Shown: piece by piece, positions 17,601 to 25,183 of the stretch | How positions within the stretch are numbered: position 1 is the stretch's first letter | How the letters are laid out: each line of letters starts with the position of its first letter | Virus record (IMG/VR): IMGVR_UViG_3300000230_000009 | Coordinates: 1-45,909 of that record | DNA length: 45,909 nucleotides | Reading direction: 5' to 3' (one strand) | DNA from: a virus | Notes under the pieces: model-generated | Seen by the model: the letters and a program-made list of their open reading frames with translations, nothing else | Databases searched by the model: none | Told to the model about the DNA's origin: nothing | Position numbers and translations under genes: made by a program

Positions 17601-17875
17601 TATGTTCTGGTATGGAAAAGTTTTGTTCTGCACTTGCCATGCGTGTAGCACTAACTACGGTATCCAGTATACCAAAGAGTGATTTTTTAATTATTGACGA
17701 AGGGGTTTCTGTATTGGATGCGGAACATATGTCAATGATACATTCATTATTTACATTTCTAAAAACAAATTATACTTTTATCATGGTAATTTCACATTTA
17801 GATTTAATGCGCGATATTGTAAATTCTCATCTAGAAATACAATGTTCCGGTGAATATTCTAAAATAAATAATTAG
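14654..17875 (+). CDS. 47-46: Fused Mre11-Rad50-type recombination nuclease (gp47-gp46 in one chain)
   Basis: The 1073-residue protein joins two enzymes that are separate in T4 and most bacteria. Residues 1 to about 395 are an SbcD/Mre11 phosphoesterase with SDIHI (Asp26, His28), TGD (Asp63), GNHD (98-100), a His in YHGS near 173 and GDIHIY near 206. From about 397 an SbcC/Rad50 ATPase follows: Walker A SKNASGKSS near 427-435, long coiled coils, a CAYC zinc hook near 750, signature ELCSGMEKF near 984 and Walker B LIIDEG near 1012-1017. All key residues are present, so the protein should process DNA ends for recombination-dependent replication. The N-terminus has a short duplication (LEVNLEVNLE), also visible in the DNA. 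It starts one base after the primase gene. Confidence 0.92.
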   Translation: MENCNNLEVNLEVNLEKITHIVHISDIHIRLTKRHDEYREVFDQLYAEIKQTPETTLIINTGDTLHSKTDLSPECVSLASELLKKLADIRPLVMILGNHDLNLSNSNRLDSLSPIVTALNHHNIFYLKNSGLYKIKNVLFNVYSVLEEPENYLKNSDIPSRYTDNIDCLINLYHGSVDGIKTNTGYTIKNPRMPLDKFDGADITMLGDIHIYKTLQEYDKFNKKPVIAYASSIISQDHSETDKYHGYILWNVIDKTHEYKILDNPYGFFTVEIVDGNLVTDMSSCPKNPKLRVKHTNTGLTEVKERVSELKNKYQLSELSYVRCDATAIDNVNSESNNKLDDWNISDINAQNTLILEYLLKRGEFLTEEQKDNLFTLNRNINAELGKEDYIRHIRYKLKKLEFDNCFCYGEGNVVDFSKLKDIIGLFSKNASGKSSLVEVLCFALFDKTSKAFKASKIINTEKNYLFCKVTFEINGIDHVIERRGVKDKKGNIKVDVNFYKIENEKVIELNDEARRGTNAVIRDYIGSFEDFCLTSVALQGKDTAFIDLGQTEKKDLFNRFMGINIFDSLHEIAVDKFKQTNAILKNLQKEDFTTDLANIQKKLEIIKSQFQDCKSEYDNKIISLEQCGTLIVDNTSKLIKTHATSENLNIKKLTATKENLENERNTFISKELKIKSELSEMIQLATNLNAKFEQLYANRDVESLYKQYNEKFIEHKDMLHTFELKKMYISEQFKKLQHLSEHKYDPNCAYCMNNVFVKDAIKTKQELEAEKVTINHLKDGIALLNDELTSFGTIEVDYKEYKLLENEKNLLKDKAIRLKKSQMDVENKILKINQEYSGILHAIELYETNKENIHNNSLISTKIEEIKKVKLALTEKTRELNKQLLKLNGDISKLEHQETDIKTNIEIARKMEDDIIIYNYYISAISRDGLPYDLISESLPRIENEVNNILSQIVEFSMRIRTDGSNILTNIVYDDKEWPLELCSGMEKFCSALAMRVALTTVSSIPKSDFLIIDEGVSVLDAEHMSMIHSLFTFLKTNYTFIMVISHLDLMRDIVNSHLEIQCSGEYSKINN

Positions 17876-17884
17876 TAATTTGAT

Positions 17885-18013
17885 ATGTTATGTACTTATG
17901 TAAAAAACTCTAAAATTAGATATAGAGTTTCATTTGAAGATTTATCTCCAAATGTTTTTAAGCATAAAATATTTAAAAATATAAATTCTAAAATAAATTT
18001 ATATACATTTTAA
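17885..18013 (+). CDS. Possible small protein, 42 residues
   Basis: An ATG at 17885 opens a 42-codon frame ending in TAA. The product is basic (MLCTYVKNSKIRYRVSFEDL..., ending INLYTF), with a plausible strand-loop-helix start. It is the only frame of note in the 210-base gap between the nuclease fusion and the nucleotidyltransferase. There is no Shine-Dalgarno sequence and no recognisable family, so it may be chance in AT-rich DNA. Confidence 0.35.
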   Translation: MLCTYVKNSKIRYRVSFEDLSPNVFKHKIFKNINSKINLYTF

Positions 18014-18071
18014 TAATTTATGGACCTTGAAGTTATTTAACTTAAAAAACGGAATGTTTTAAAAGACAATA

Positions 18072-18080
18072 CTATATATA
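18072..18080 (+). promoter_or_regulatory. Candidate late promoter element CTATATATA
   Basis: The element lies six bases before the ATG at 18086, with no Shine-Dalgarno site. The same word occurs at 37723 before the scaffold gene. Confidence 0.45.
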
Positions 18081-18085
18081 ACTAT

Positions 18086-19966
18086 ATGCAATATGCTGAT
18101 TATTTAGTTAATACGTTAATGGAAGAATTAAACGATAGAAAGATTATCGCCATATATCCTGGACGGTTCCAACCATTTCATAATAATCATTATTTGGCAT
18201 ATAAACAACTGGTCAATGAATTTGGGACAAATAATGTATATATTGTAACATCCGATGCCCGTGTATCTAATAAAAGTCAATTTTCGTTTAAAGATAAAGT
18301 TGAAATTATAACTAGTATATACCATGATATACCAAGCAGCAATATCATAAATTCAATACATAAAGATGCGGGTTCGGTTAAGAATTCACCATATTACACC
18401 AGAAATAATAAACAACACATATTGTCGGATTGGTTAAAAACGATTTTGCAGCAATCTAATACAAACATAAATGATTTTGGATTGGTGATGTGCATCGGTG
18501 ACAAAGATTATAATACTAGAGCATCCAATATCGAACCATATACTAAAAAATCCGATGTAGATAATTTTGTTAATGGCCACGCAACATATTATAAATTGAA
18601 AAATCCGAATAAAATGTATGATGCTGAATTGATTACAGTAACATTGTTAAGACGTATTTTAGCAACTACTCCCCGAGAAGAACTTGCAGTGACATTGAAA
18701 CATGTATATGGTGGAAAAATAATTCCAGAAGAAACTATACATTTAATGTTAGATCGTTTAAATATAAATGATACAGTTAATTTAAATGAGGGTGCCAACT
18801 TTGGATTTATTAAACATGTTGAAGATTTGTCACTATTTGTTGATAATGATGATGTTAATAGTATAAAACTGTTGCGTGAAGGTGGTAATTCTAAAGCATA
18901 TCGGCCGGATAAGACTATTAAACAAATAATTGGTAAAGGCGATGCGACTGCAACCAGTATTCCAATTGCTAAGTTGGGTAGGAGTAAGGTCGTAAATGAT
19001 ATAGTTAATTTATTCGCTGTCTTAAACAATAAATTATCACTCTGGGATGATTTCTCAGTAATAAAGAGCGGGTTTGCATTTAATGGTAGTTCGGCGCATA
19101 TATTTAACAATGATATTGACGATGTGGATATTGTTAAATACAAACCTGAAATGGGTGATGTCGATATAACTATTCCAGAAAATAAATTGAAAATAATGAG
19201 AGATTATTTTGAAAGCATCGAACCTCTACCGGATTATGATAAAAGTAGCAAAAACAAATTAACAAATAACATGTATTTGGTAGGAACGTCACGCATCGGA
19301 TTTAAAGACCAAGTTGTGGCATTATTTGCATATTATATACGTGAAGATGATTTCATTGTAATTCAGATTGATTTTGAAGGTGTTGAGTATGAAAATAATA
19401 AACCAACCGATTTTGCAAAGTATAGCAGAGGGTCTGCATTGGATGATATTAAACTTGGAATAAAGGGACTGGTAAAAACAGAACTATATAAAGCAATATT
19501 GCATACGATTTCATTTTTAGGAAAAATCCATGTTTTATTAAAAAATGGAAAATTGAGTAAAAAAGGAGACTATGCAAATGCAAGCGGTCTGGGACTATCA
19601 GCGTCATATGGATTGAGAAAAAAATACATTAAAGGTGGTCAGCATGATGAATACGGTGAATTGCATGTAGAATTAACATCTGATGAAGCTAAATTATTAA
19701 ATTCATTTGAATCAGGTGGTTACACAAGGAATTTAAATGATATATTTAAAATAATTTTTGGAAAAACACCCACGTCTGCTGAATTGCAAAACATGACATC
19801 TTTTGTGAAAACAATTGAAATGCTGAAAAAATATATATCACCAACACATCATAAAAACATATATAATTCATTTGTAACATATATGAACCCATACTTGAGT
19901 GACACATCAACCGAACATACGGCTCGCATTGCTATAGATTATTTTAAAAAGAACATTGATTTATAA
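18086..19966 (+). CDS. NadM-like nucleotidyltransferase fused to a second nucleotidyltransferase-like domain
   Basis: Residues 20-180 form a HIGH-type adenylyl/cytidylyltransferase domain: IIAIYPGRFQPFHNNHY carries the GRFQPFH and HNNH signature of NadM/NMN adenylyltransferases, followed by VYIVTSD and a basic FSFKDKVEII loop. This suggests NAD metabolism or nucleotide transfer. The C-terminal half has a GSSAH turn near 334, GDVDITIP near 357 and IQIDFEG near 427. That order (G-S, D-x-D, then Asp) resembles the pol-beta nucleotidyltransferase superfamily; this is my inference. The first 19 residues (MQYADYLVNTLMEELNDRK) precede the fold and resemble the (L/I)-x-E starts of head proteins. With 626 residues it is far longer than NadM. 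It has its own late promoter-like element and is not coupled to a neighbour. Confidence 0.75.
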   Translation: MQYADYLVNTLMEELNDRKIIAIYPGRFQPFHNNHYLAYKQLVNEFGTNNVYIVTSDARVSNKSQFSFKDKVEIITSIYHDIPSSNIINSIHKDAGSVKNSPYYTRNNKQHILSDWLKTILQQSNTNINDFGLVMCIGDKDYNTRASNIEPYTKKSDVDNFVNGHATYYKLKNPNKMYDAELITVTLLRRILATTPREELAVTLKHVYGGKIIPEETIHLMLDRLNINDTVNLNEGANFGFIKHVEDLSLFVDNDDVNSIKLLREGGNSKAYRPDKTIKQIIGKGDATATSIPIAKLGRSKVVNDIVNLFAVLNNKLSLWDDFSVIKSGFAFNGSSAHIFNNDIDDVDIVKYKPEMGDVDITIPENKLKIMRDYFESIEPLPDYDKSSKNKLTNNMYLVGTSRIGFKDQVVALFAYYIREDDFIVIQIDFEGVEYENNKPTDFAKYSRGSALDDIKLGIKGLVKTELYKAILHTISFLGKIHVLLKNGKLSKKGDYANASGLGLSASYGLRKKYIKGGQHDEYGELHVELTSDEAKLLNSFESGGYTRNLNDIFKIIFGKTPTSAELQNMTSFVKTIEMLKKYISPTHHKNIYNSFVTYMNPYLSDTSTEHTARIAIDYFKKNIDL

Positions 19967-20110
19967 AAAAATATATTTATAACGAAATCACAATCTTATA
20001 ATATAAAAGCAATATATATATATATAGCATGTTGATTTTTATCAACTTTGTGATGCAAGACAATGTTATTTGTAATACATCGTCTGTTAAAATAGGAGTA
20101 GTTAAATAAT
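19967..20110 (+). promoter_or_regulatory. Leader with AT-rich promoter-like words and a small hairpin
   Basis: This 144-base gap holds ATATTTATA at 19973-19981, a long AT tract near 20011-20025 and a perfect hairpin GTTGAT-TTTT-ATCAAC at 20031-20046, then GGAG about 13 bases before the ATG at 20111. A late promoter with a structured leader is plausible. The hairpin lacks a T-tract, so it is not an obvious terminator. Confidence 0.45.
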
Positions 20111-20767
20111 ATGGCGTATCTTGACAATTCGGTAGTAACGTTAAATGCGGTTCTTACTAAAAAAGGACGAGAAATACTTGCGGCAAATGGTGGATTAAAT
20201 ATAACAGCATTTGCTCTTGCAGATGACGAAATTGATTATACATTGTATCAGCCTAATCATCCTAGGGGTTCCGCATACTATGATGTGGCGATACGAAATA
20301 CACCAGTGATGGAAGCCATTACTGATGAAACACAAGTTCTGAAGCATAAATTAGTAACACTTGCACCCGGAATCACAACTATACCAATTGTAACGCTTGG
20401 ACAAACAAGCATTGTTGTATTGAAGGATTATAAGGGAGCAACTGTTATAAATCCATCAACAAATCCATCATACAATACAAACTTGGGATACACTGCAATA
20501 CTTTCAAATAAAAACGTTGGAACTATTGTTGGAACAGGATTAACAACTACGACACAGGCAACTATACCTGTATATATTGGTGATCTGTCATCGACTACGG
20601 CGCAGGTTGCAGTGGGACTAAGTTTTCAATTTATCCCAAATAGTTCATTAACAAGTAATACGTCAACACGACTGACTGTAATTGGCAATGAAAGTGGCGG
20701 TAGCGTGTCAATACCAGTGACTGTGTTGGTCAATACAATATCTGAAAGCGAACTCTCATCATTATAA
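20111..20767 (+). CDS. Virion structural protein, probably tail or fibre associated
   Basis: The 218-residue protein begins MAYLDNSVVTLNAVLTKKGRE and ALADDEIDYTLYQ, a start I associate with structural proteins of aquatic T4-like phages in which a (T)KKGRE...ADDEIDY block opens the chain. The rest is beta-rich with many Thr, Ser, Val and Ile (VTLGQTSIVVLKDYKG, SVSIPVTVLVNT). It opens a four-gene tail/fibre run and ends nine bases before the next start. A GGAG site and a long leader precede it. The exact place in the virion cannot be told. Confidence 0.65.
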   Translation: MAYLDNSVVTLNAVLTKKGREILAANGGLNITAFALADDEIDYTLYQPNHPRGSAYYDVAIRNTPVMEAITDETQVLKHKLVTLAPGITTIPIVTLGQTSIVVLKDYKGATVINPSTNPSYNTNLGYTAILSNKNVGTIVGTGLTTTTQATIPVYIGDLSSTTAQVAVGLSFQFIPNSSLTSNTSTRLTVIGNESGGSVSIPVTVLVNTISESELSSL

Positions 20768-20776
20768 GGATAATAT

Positions 20777-21835
20777 ATGATTTTTAAAAATTTTCAACAG
20801 AATGATGTGGTTGCCGGCAGAACAAAAATTGTAACGACTGGTATGTGGTCGGATTTAAATCCAATTCTTACAACATTTCACACTTCATCATTACAATCAC
20901 AAATCACCGGATCAAACGCATTTGATATAAAAAATGGACTATATTATTGGGACATATATGATAAAAACCCAGAATCAAATCAAACAGCAGATGTGCAATT
21001 CTCTGTTTCATATGGACATAAATATGGCAGTGGATCACTGTCAGATTTAAATTCGGGTTCTGTATATCCGACACAAGCAATGTATTCTCAATATAAAAAT
21101 ATATTACTTAATCCAAGCGACCGCGTATTCACATTTGCTTTGAGTGGAAGCACATTATCCGGATATGACTCAAATGATATATATGTTATAAATTTCAGCA
21201 GTCATCGTTATAAAGAGAAGATTGATGTGGGACGAGTTGAGTTACATTTATCTGGATCAAACGGTAAATTTAGTTTCATAGATGATTCATTTATAAACAC
21301 AACTAATGTTGGACGGGCCGGTCGCGTGTATAATATAATTAGCGGCAGTTTGGTCAGCGGATCAAACACACAATATGATTCACATGGACGTGGTATCGGA
21401 TTATTATATCCCGATGTTGGTGTAATGCTATTTAATCCAGTTGCATTGGCAGATATAGTTGGTACTGAATTGAGTGCAAGTTTATCCAACAATACATACC
21501 CAGTAAATCATAAAAACTTATATGAATCTATAAAAAACGGTTCAAATTTTCAAGCAAGATCGGTAGAATATATACCTACACGTAATTACTTTGTTCGTGT
21601 TGGAAATCAGGAATTTAATTATAGTAATAATCCAACATTTTTATCAGATGCTACTAGCGGTAGTTTATATGGAACACTCCGTTTTTCTGAATTTTATAAT
21701 GATCCTAAAGTATATATAACTACGGTTGGATTATACAATGAAAACAATGACCTAGTAGCAGTTGCAAAATTAAGTCAGCCATTGCAGAAGTCATTTTCGG
21801 ATGAAGCATTAATAAAAGTGTCATTGTCATTTTAA
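20777..21835 (+). CDS. Virion structural protein with C-terminal module shared with the next gene
   Basis: The 352-residue protein starts MIFKNFQQNDVVAGRTKIV after AAGGA. It is beta-rich with many Ser-Gly turns and ends in a block of about 75 residues (FRVGNQEFNYSNNPTF..., YITTVGLYNENNDLVAVAKL, then QPLQKSF and a final KVSLSF). The same kind of ending (FVTTVGLYQDNELVMVGKLAKPI) closes the 1086-residue protein of the next gene. This suggests a common docking module that attaches different structural proteins to the same tail or baseplate site. It resembles structural proteins seen in aquatic T4-like phages. An AT-only hairpin follows the stop. Confidence 0.7.
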   Translation: MIFKNFQQNDVVAGRTKIVTTGMWSDLNPILTTFHTSSLQSQITGSNAFDIKNGLYYWDIYDKNPESNQTADVQFSVSYGHKYGSGSLSDLNSGSVYPTQAMYSQYKNILLNPSDRVFTFALSGSTLSGYDSNDIYVINFSSHRYKEKIDVGRVELHLSGSNGKFSFIDDSFINTTNVGRAGRVYNIISGSLVSGSNTQYDSHGRGIGLLYPDVGVMLFNPVALADIVGTELSASLSNNTYPVNHKNLYESIKNGSNFQARSVEYIPTRNYFVRVGNQEFNYSNNPTFLSDATSGSLYGTLRFSEFYNDPKVYITTVGLYNENNDLVAVAKLSQPLQKSFSDEALIKVSLSF

Positions 21836-21855
21836 AAAAAACAGCATTGTTTTTT
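21836..21855 (+). terminator. Weak AT-rich hairpin, possible terminator
   Basis: AAAAAACA (21836-21843) and TGTTTTTT (21848-21855) can pair around GCAT, giving an A-tract/T-tract hairpin just after the stop codon. The stem is weak, so termination would be partial at best. Confidence 0.4.
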
Positions 21856-21882
21856 TAATCAGTAAAATGTATTTAAATGCTA

Positions 21883-21895
21883 CTTATAGTATAAG
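21883..21895 (+). promoter_or_regulatory. Palindrome CTTATA-G-TATAAG directly before a start codon
   Basis: A perfect 6+1+6 palindrome ends at the base before the ATG at 21896. It overlaps the place where other genes in this window carry a CTATTTAT-type element, so it may be a promoter variant or an operator. No Shine-Dalgarno sequence is present. Confidence 0.35.
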
Positions 21896-24800
21896 ATGCT
21901 CAAAACATTAAACAGAAATGATAAAACATTACGTCCATTCTATACATATAAAAATTGGGTAATAGATACAACGTTAAACGAAGATTTAATTATAAATGAG
22001 ACAGGTGACGATATTTATCTGTATCACTATTCATCATCTATAGAAGGTGAAGTTTCTGGTTCACTAGCAACGCAGTTTCAATCATACACATTTGAACAAT
22101 ACCCCATCGAAGGATTAAAGCTTTCTGGACACTTTTATGAATTAAGTGATCCATATTATGAAACCGGTAGTAATCCATTAAATTGGAATATGAAATACAA
22201 ACGTGTTGTATTTTCTACCGTGGATCACATGTTTTATCGACACCAAGACTCACAACTACAAACATTTGGTATAGAAAAATACGATATAGGTCCGAATGGT
22301 GAACGGGAGATTCGTACAATACACGATAGAGTCAATATATTAAATATAATTCAAAATATATATGGTGAAAAAATCAAACCAAATAGTATAGATATTTATG
22401 ATTATTCTGCACATGATGAAGTATATCATATTAAAGATGACGGTTATACAAATCTAATACTTCAAGATAAATATTTTTCAAATATACAGCAGATACAACC
22501 ACCAATTCGCTCACCACAAATGGAAAAGCAATATGATATTGCACATGAGCGTTTTGGTAAAAAAATATGTGCAAGTAATCAATATATCATTGTTGGTGCT
22601 CCATTAGATAAAAATAGTTTAACATACTATAAAAATGGAAATGCATTTCTGTATAGAATTGATACCAGTTCTATGCAAAATGGTATAAATTATAAATTTA
22701 TAAAGCAGTTTGAAACACCATTTATGCAAAATGGATATTCATATGAACAAGTATGGGATTACACATCTCAAATAAAAAATAATTTAGGATTTTACTTATT
22801 ACCCGAACAAACTCCTATAAACGTCATAGACGAATTTGGTGAATCGGTATCTTTAAATGACGATTTTATGGCGATTGGAGCACCCGGTTCATCATATTAT
22901 GGAAATAATATAGACTCTAGCGGTCAGGTGTTTGTTTATGATAAATATAAAGGTGGCTTTGATCACTGGGGATTAATTAATATATTAGAAGGCTCAGGGT
23001 CAAACGACCGGTTTGGGTCAGCCGTATGTGTAAGTGGAAGCAAACTTGCAGTCGGTGCGGAAAATGCATATGATGGTAAGGGTGCAGTTTATATATACGA
23101 AAGATTGAAGATTGGTTCAACATTACCAACCGGTTCTTTCTGGCACATAGCAACTGCAAATCCAGAATTCTGGTTAGCAATGGTTGACGAACTCGGGGAC
23201 ACACTTATTGTATCTGAGGATACTAGTCCAGACTACACTGAAGGAAACAATGTCTATATATTACAGCATGTTGTTACTAGCAGCGAGTGGACAACCGGTT
23301 CATATTTCGGTGGTAGTTTGAAGATGGACAACAACCGTATTGTGGTAGGGTCTAAATATAGCAGTTCACATTCATCTGTATATATGTTCGAATATGATAA
23401 TAATGCAATTGGAACTGGTATATATGATACGTCATCATTTTTAACACCTACTGGAAATTTAGCATTTGGAACAGGGTCATGGACACAGTCATATGTATTT
23501 TCACCATCGAGTATCACAGTTGGGGGCACAACACAAACACATTCTATAAATTTAAATAGAACAAATTATTTTTTTCCAACACAAGTCACAGTCGTTCCAA
23601 ATAATAAAGATTCCTTCGGATATTCATTGGATTTTAATTCGACACATATGGTTGTTGGTGCACCATTTGATAGAGAATTTTACGAGTATAGTGGCTCACC
23701 AATATCATACAAAGCCGGTGCTGCGTATGTTTTTAACTATACACATAGCAACTGGATATTAACTGATAAATTATATGGACGTGAAATAGACACTGTAAAT
23801 AATTTATTTGGTATTGATGTCGCATTGTATAAAAATAAAATTGCGGTCGGCTCACCAATAGCACCATATGATATATATAATTTCTACGACACAAGCTCCA
23901 AGCGATTTAGGGTTGAAAATTTATATAGTGGTGCAAGAAATGCGTCATACTATAAATTTAATACAGGAGAGGCATTTTTATACGAATTAAACACGTCATC
24001 AATATGGGAACCATTGAAAACTATAAAACGTATAAAATATGAATTCGAACCTAAGGGTTTATATGGTTACGGTATTGATATTTTTGAAAATGCATTGGTT
24101 GTTGGATCTCCAGTTAATTCATATACAAATATACCGCATGACACCACTAGTTGGCCTAAAGAATCCGGTAGTTTAGAATCTTCGTTTATACGAAAGAATG
24201 CACCTTACTTTTTAACCGGCTCTGTGTTTTTATATGATTTAAATTTATTATTGGAAAATCACCAAATAGGAAATTCATTTTATAAAAACGGAATATTCAC
24301 AAATACAGCAACGGCATCAATGTTTAAAGATATATTTCAAGGAAATGTTGTAAATGTAAATGACCAACGTGGATATTCATGCAGTTTTCAAGGAACACAT
24401 ATGGTTAATGAAAACGAGATATTCTGTTCAATTGATCCAGGTGAGTTTAATGTTTCCACGAATCCAACTTCGTTGAAATATTTTCCAATTTATTACGATA
24501 TTGAAAAGGACGGATTTTTCAGTTTGTATGATGCCACACTTATATCTAAATATATATTAAAACAATATAATGGATTAATATCTGGTAGCATTTATCCTCC
24601 TGAATACAGAGATACTAGTTCGGCAAAAACTTCCCCAGAAAACAGTTGGTGGAAAGACGATTTAGTATTGTTAGAATCGGAAGATGTTCTGCTGTTTGAA
24701 AATTGGATCGAACCAACCGTGGTCACATCTTCTTATACAAATTACTATGATACGATTCACACGTTGGATCAAGATGGGCTACTAGATGTCAACTTAGATG

Positions 24801-25156
24801 GTAAAACTGACTATAAAGATGCACATCTTATCATGCGGTATTTCTTAGGTTACGGTGGATTAAAACTCACTTCGGGATTAACAGATGATACCTGTCAACG
24901 TAGATATGACGATCAAATCCGAGCATTTTTAGATTTAATGACTGGTAAATTAAATGATAAATATATACGAGATGAATTTTTTAATTATGCAGAATCTTCT
25001 TCATGTGACAAAACAGGTAGCTATTTAGCATCATTTGTGACAACCGTTGGATTATATCAGGATAATGAACTAGTAATGGTAGGAAAACTAGCAAAACCTA
25101 TAAAAAATAGTGGAGATTATCCTATAACATTTAATATTAAGTTTGATTCATTTTGA
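21896..25156 (+). CDS. Large fibre/structural protein: FG-GAP beta-propeller, dockerin-like loops and shared C-terminal module
   Basis: The 1086-residue protein contains about seven repeats of an FG-GAP type, each a [FY]G...V/I-x-V/A-GxP core: near 217 (FGKKICASNQYIIVGAPLD), 311 (FMAIGAPG), 370 (FGSAVCVSGSKLAVGAENA), 475 (RIVVGSKY), 568 (FGYSLDFNSTHMVVGAPFD), 633 (FGIDVALYKNKIAVGSP) and 723 (YGIDIFENALVVGSPV). Seven blades would close an integrin-like propeller. Two calcium loops of the dockerin/EF-hand type follow, at 868-879 (DIEKDGFFSLYD) and 964-975 (DVNLDGKTDYKD), each with a following helix. The last ~65 residues match the end of the previous gene product. The likely role is a tail-fibre or decoration protein that binds sugars or proteins on the host; the binding target is unknown. 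Confidence 0.75.
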   Translation: MLKTLNRNDKTLRPFYTYKNWVIDTTLNEDLIINETGDDIYLYHYSSSIEGEVSGSLATQFQSYTFEQYPIEGLKLSGHFYELSDPYYETGSNPLNWNMKYKRVVFSTVDHMFYRHQDSQLQTFGIEKYDIGPNGEREIRTIHDRVNILNIIQNIYGEKIKPNSIDIYDYSAHDEVYHIKDDGYTNLILQDKYFSNIQQIQPPIRSPQMEKQYDIAHERFGKKICASNQYIIVGAPLDKNSLTYYKNGNAFLYRIDTSSMQNGINYKFIKQFETPFMQNGYSYEQVWDYTSQIKNNLGFYLLPEQTPINVIDEFGESVSLNDDFMAIGAPGSSYYGNNIDSSGQVFVYDKYKGGFDHWGLINILEGSGSNDRFGSAVCVSGSKLAVGAENAYDGKGAVYIYERLKIGSTLPTGSFWHIATANPEFWLAMVDELGDTLIVSEDTSPDYTEGNNVYILQHVVTSSEWTTGSYFGGSLKMDNNRIVVGSKYSSSHSSVYMFEYDNNAIGTGIYDTSSFLTPTGNLAFGTGSWTQSYVFSPSSITVGGTTQTHSINLNRTNYFFPTQVTVVPNNKDSFGYSLDFNSTHMVVGAPFDREFYEYSGSPISYKAGAAYVFNYTHSNWILTDKLYGREIDTVNNLFGIDVALYKNKIAVGSPIAPYDIYNFYDTSSKRFRVENLYSGARNASYYKFNTGEAFLYELNTSSIWEPLKTIKRIKYEFEPKGLYGYGIDIFENALVVGSPVNSYTNIPHDTTSWPKESGSLESSFIRKNAPYFLTGSVFLYDLNLLLENHQIGNSFYKNGIFTNTATASMFKDIFQGNVVNVNDQRGYSCSFQGTHMVNENEIFCSIDPGEFNVSTNPTSLKYFPIYYDIEKDGFFSLYDATLISKYILKQYNGLISGSIYPPEYRDTSSAKTSPENSWWKDDLVLLESEDVLLFENWIEPTVVTSSYTNYYDTIHTLDQDGLLDVNLDGKTDYKDAHLIMRYFLGYGGLKLTSGLTDDTCQRRYDDQIRAFLDLMTGKLNDKYIRDEFFNYAESSSCDKTGSYLASFVTTVGLYQDNELVMVGKLAKPIKNSGDYPITFNIKFDSF

Positions 25157-25164
25157 AAATTAAA

Positions 25165-25173
25165 CTATTTATT
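25165..25173 (+). promoter_or_regulatory. Candidate late promoter element CTATTTATT
   Basis: The element lies 11 bases before the ATG at 25184, farther than in other cases, leaving a short AT-rich leader without a Shine-Dalgarno site. Confidence 0.4.
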
Positions 25174-25183
25174 TTAAATTGAT

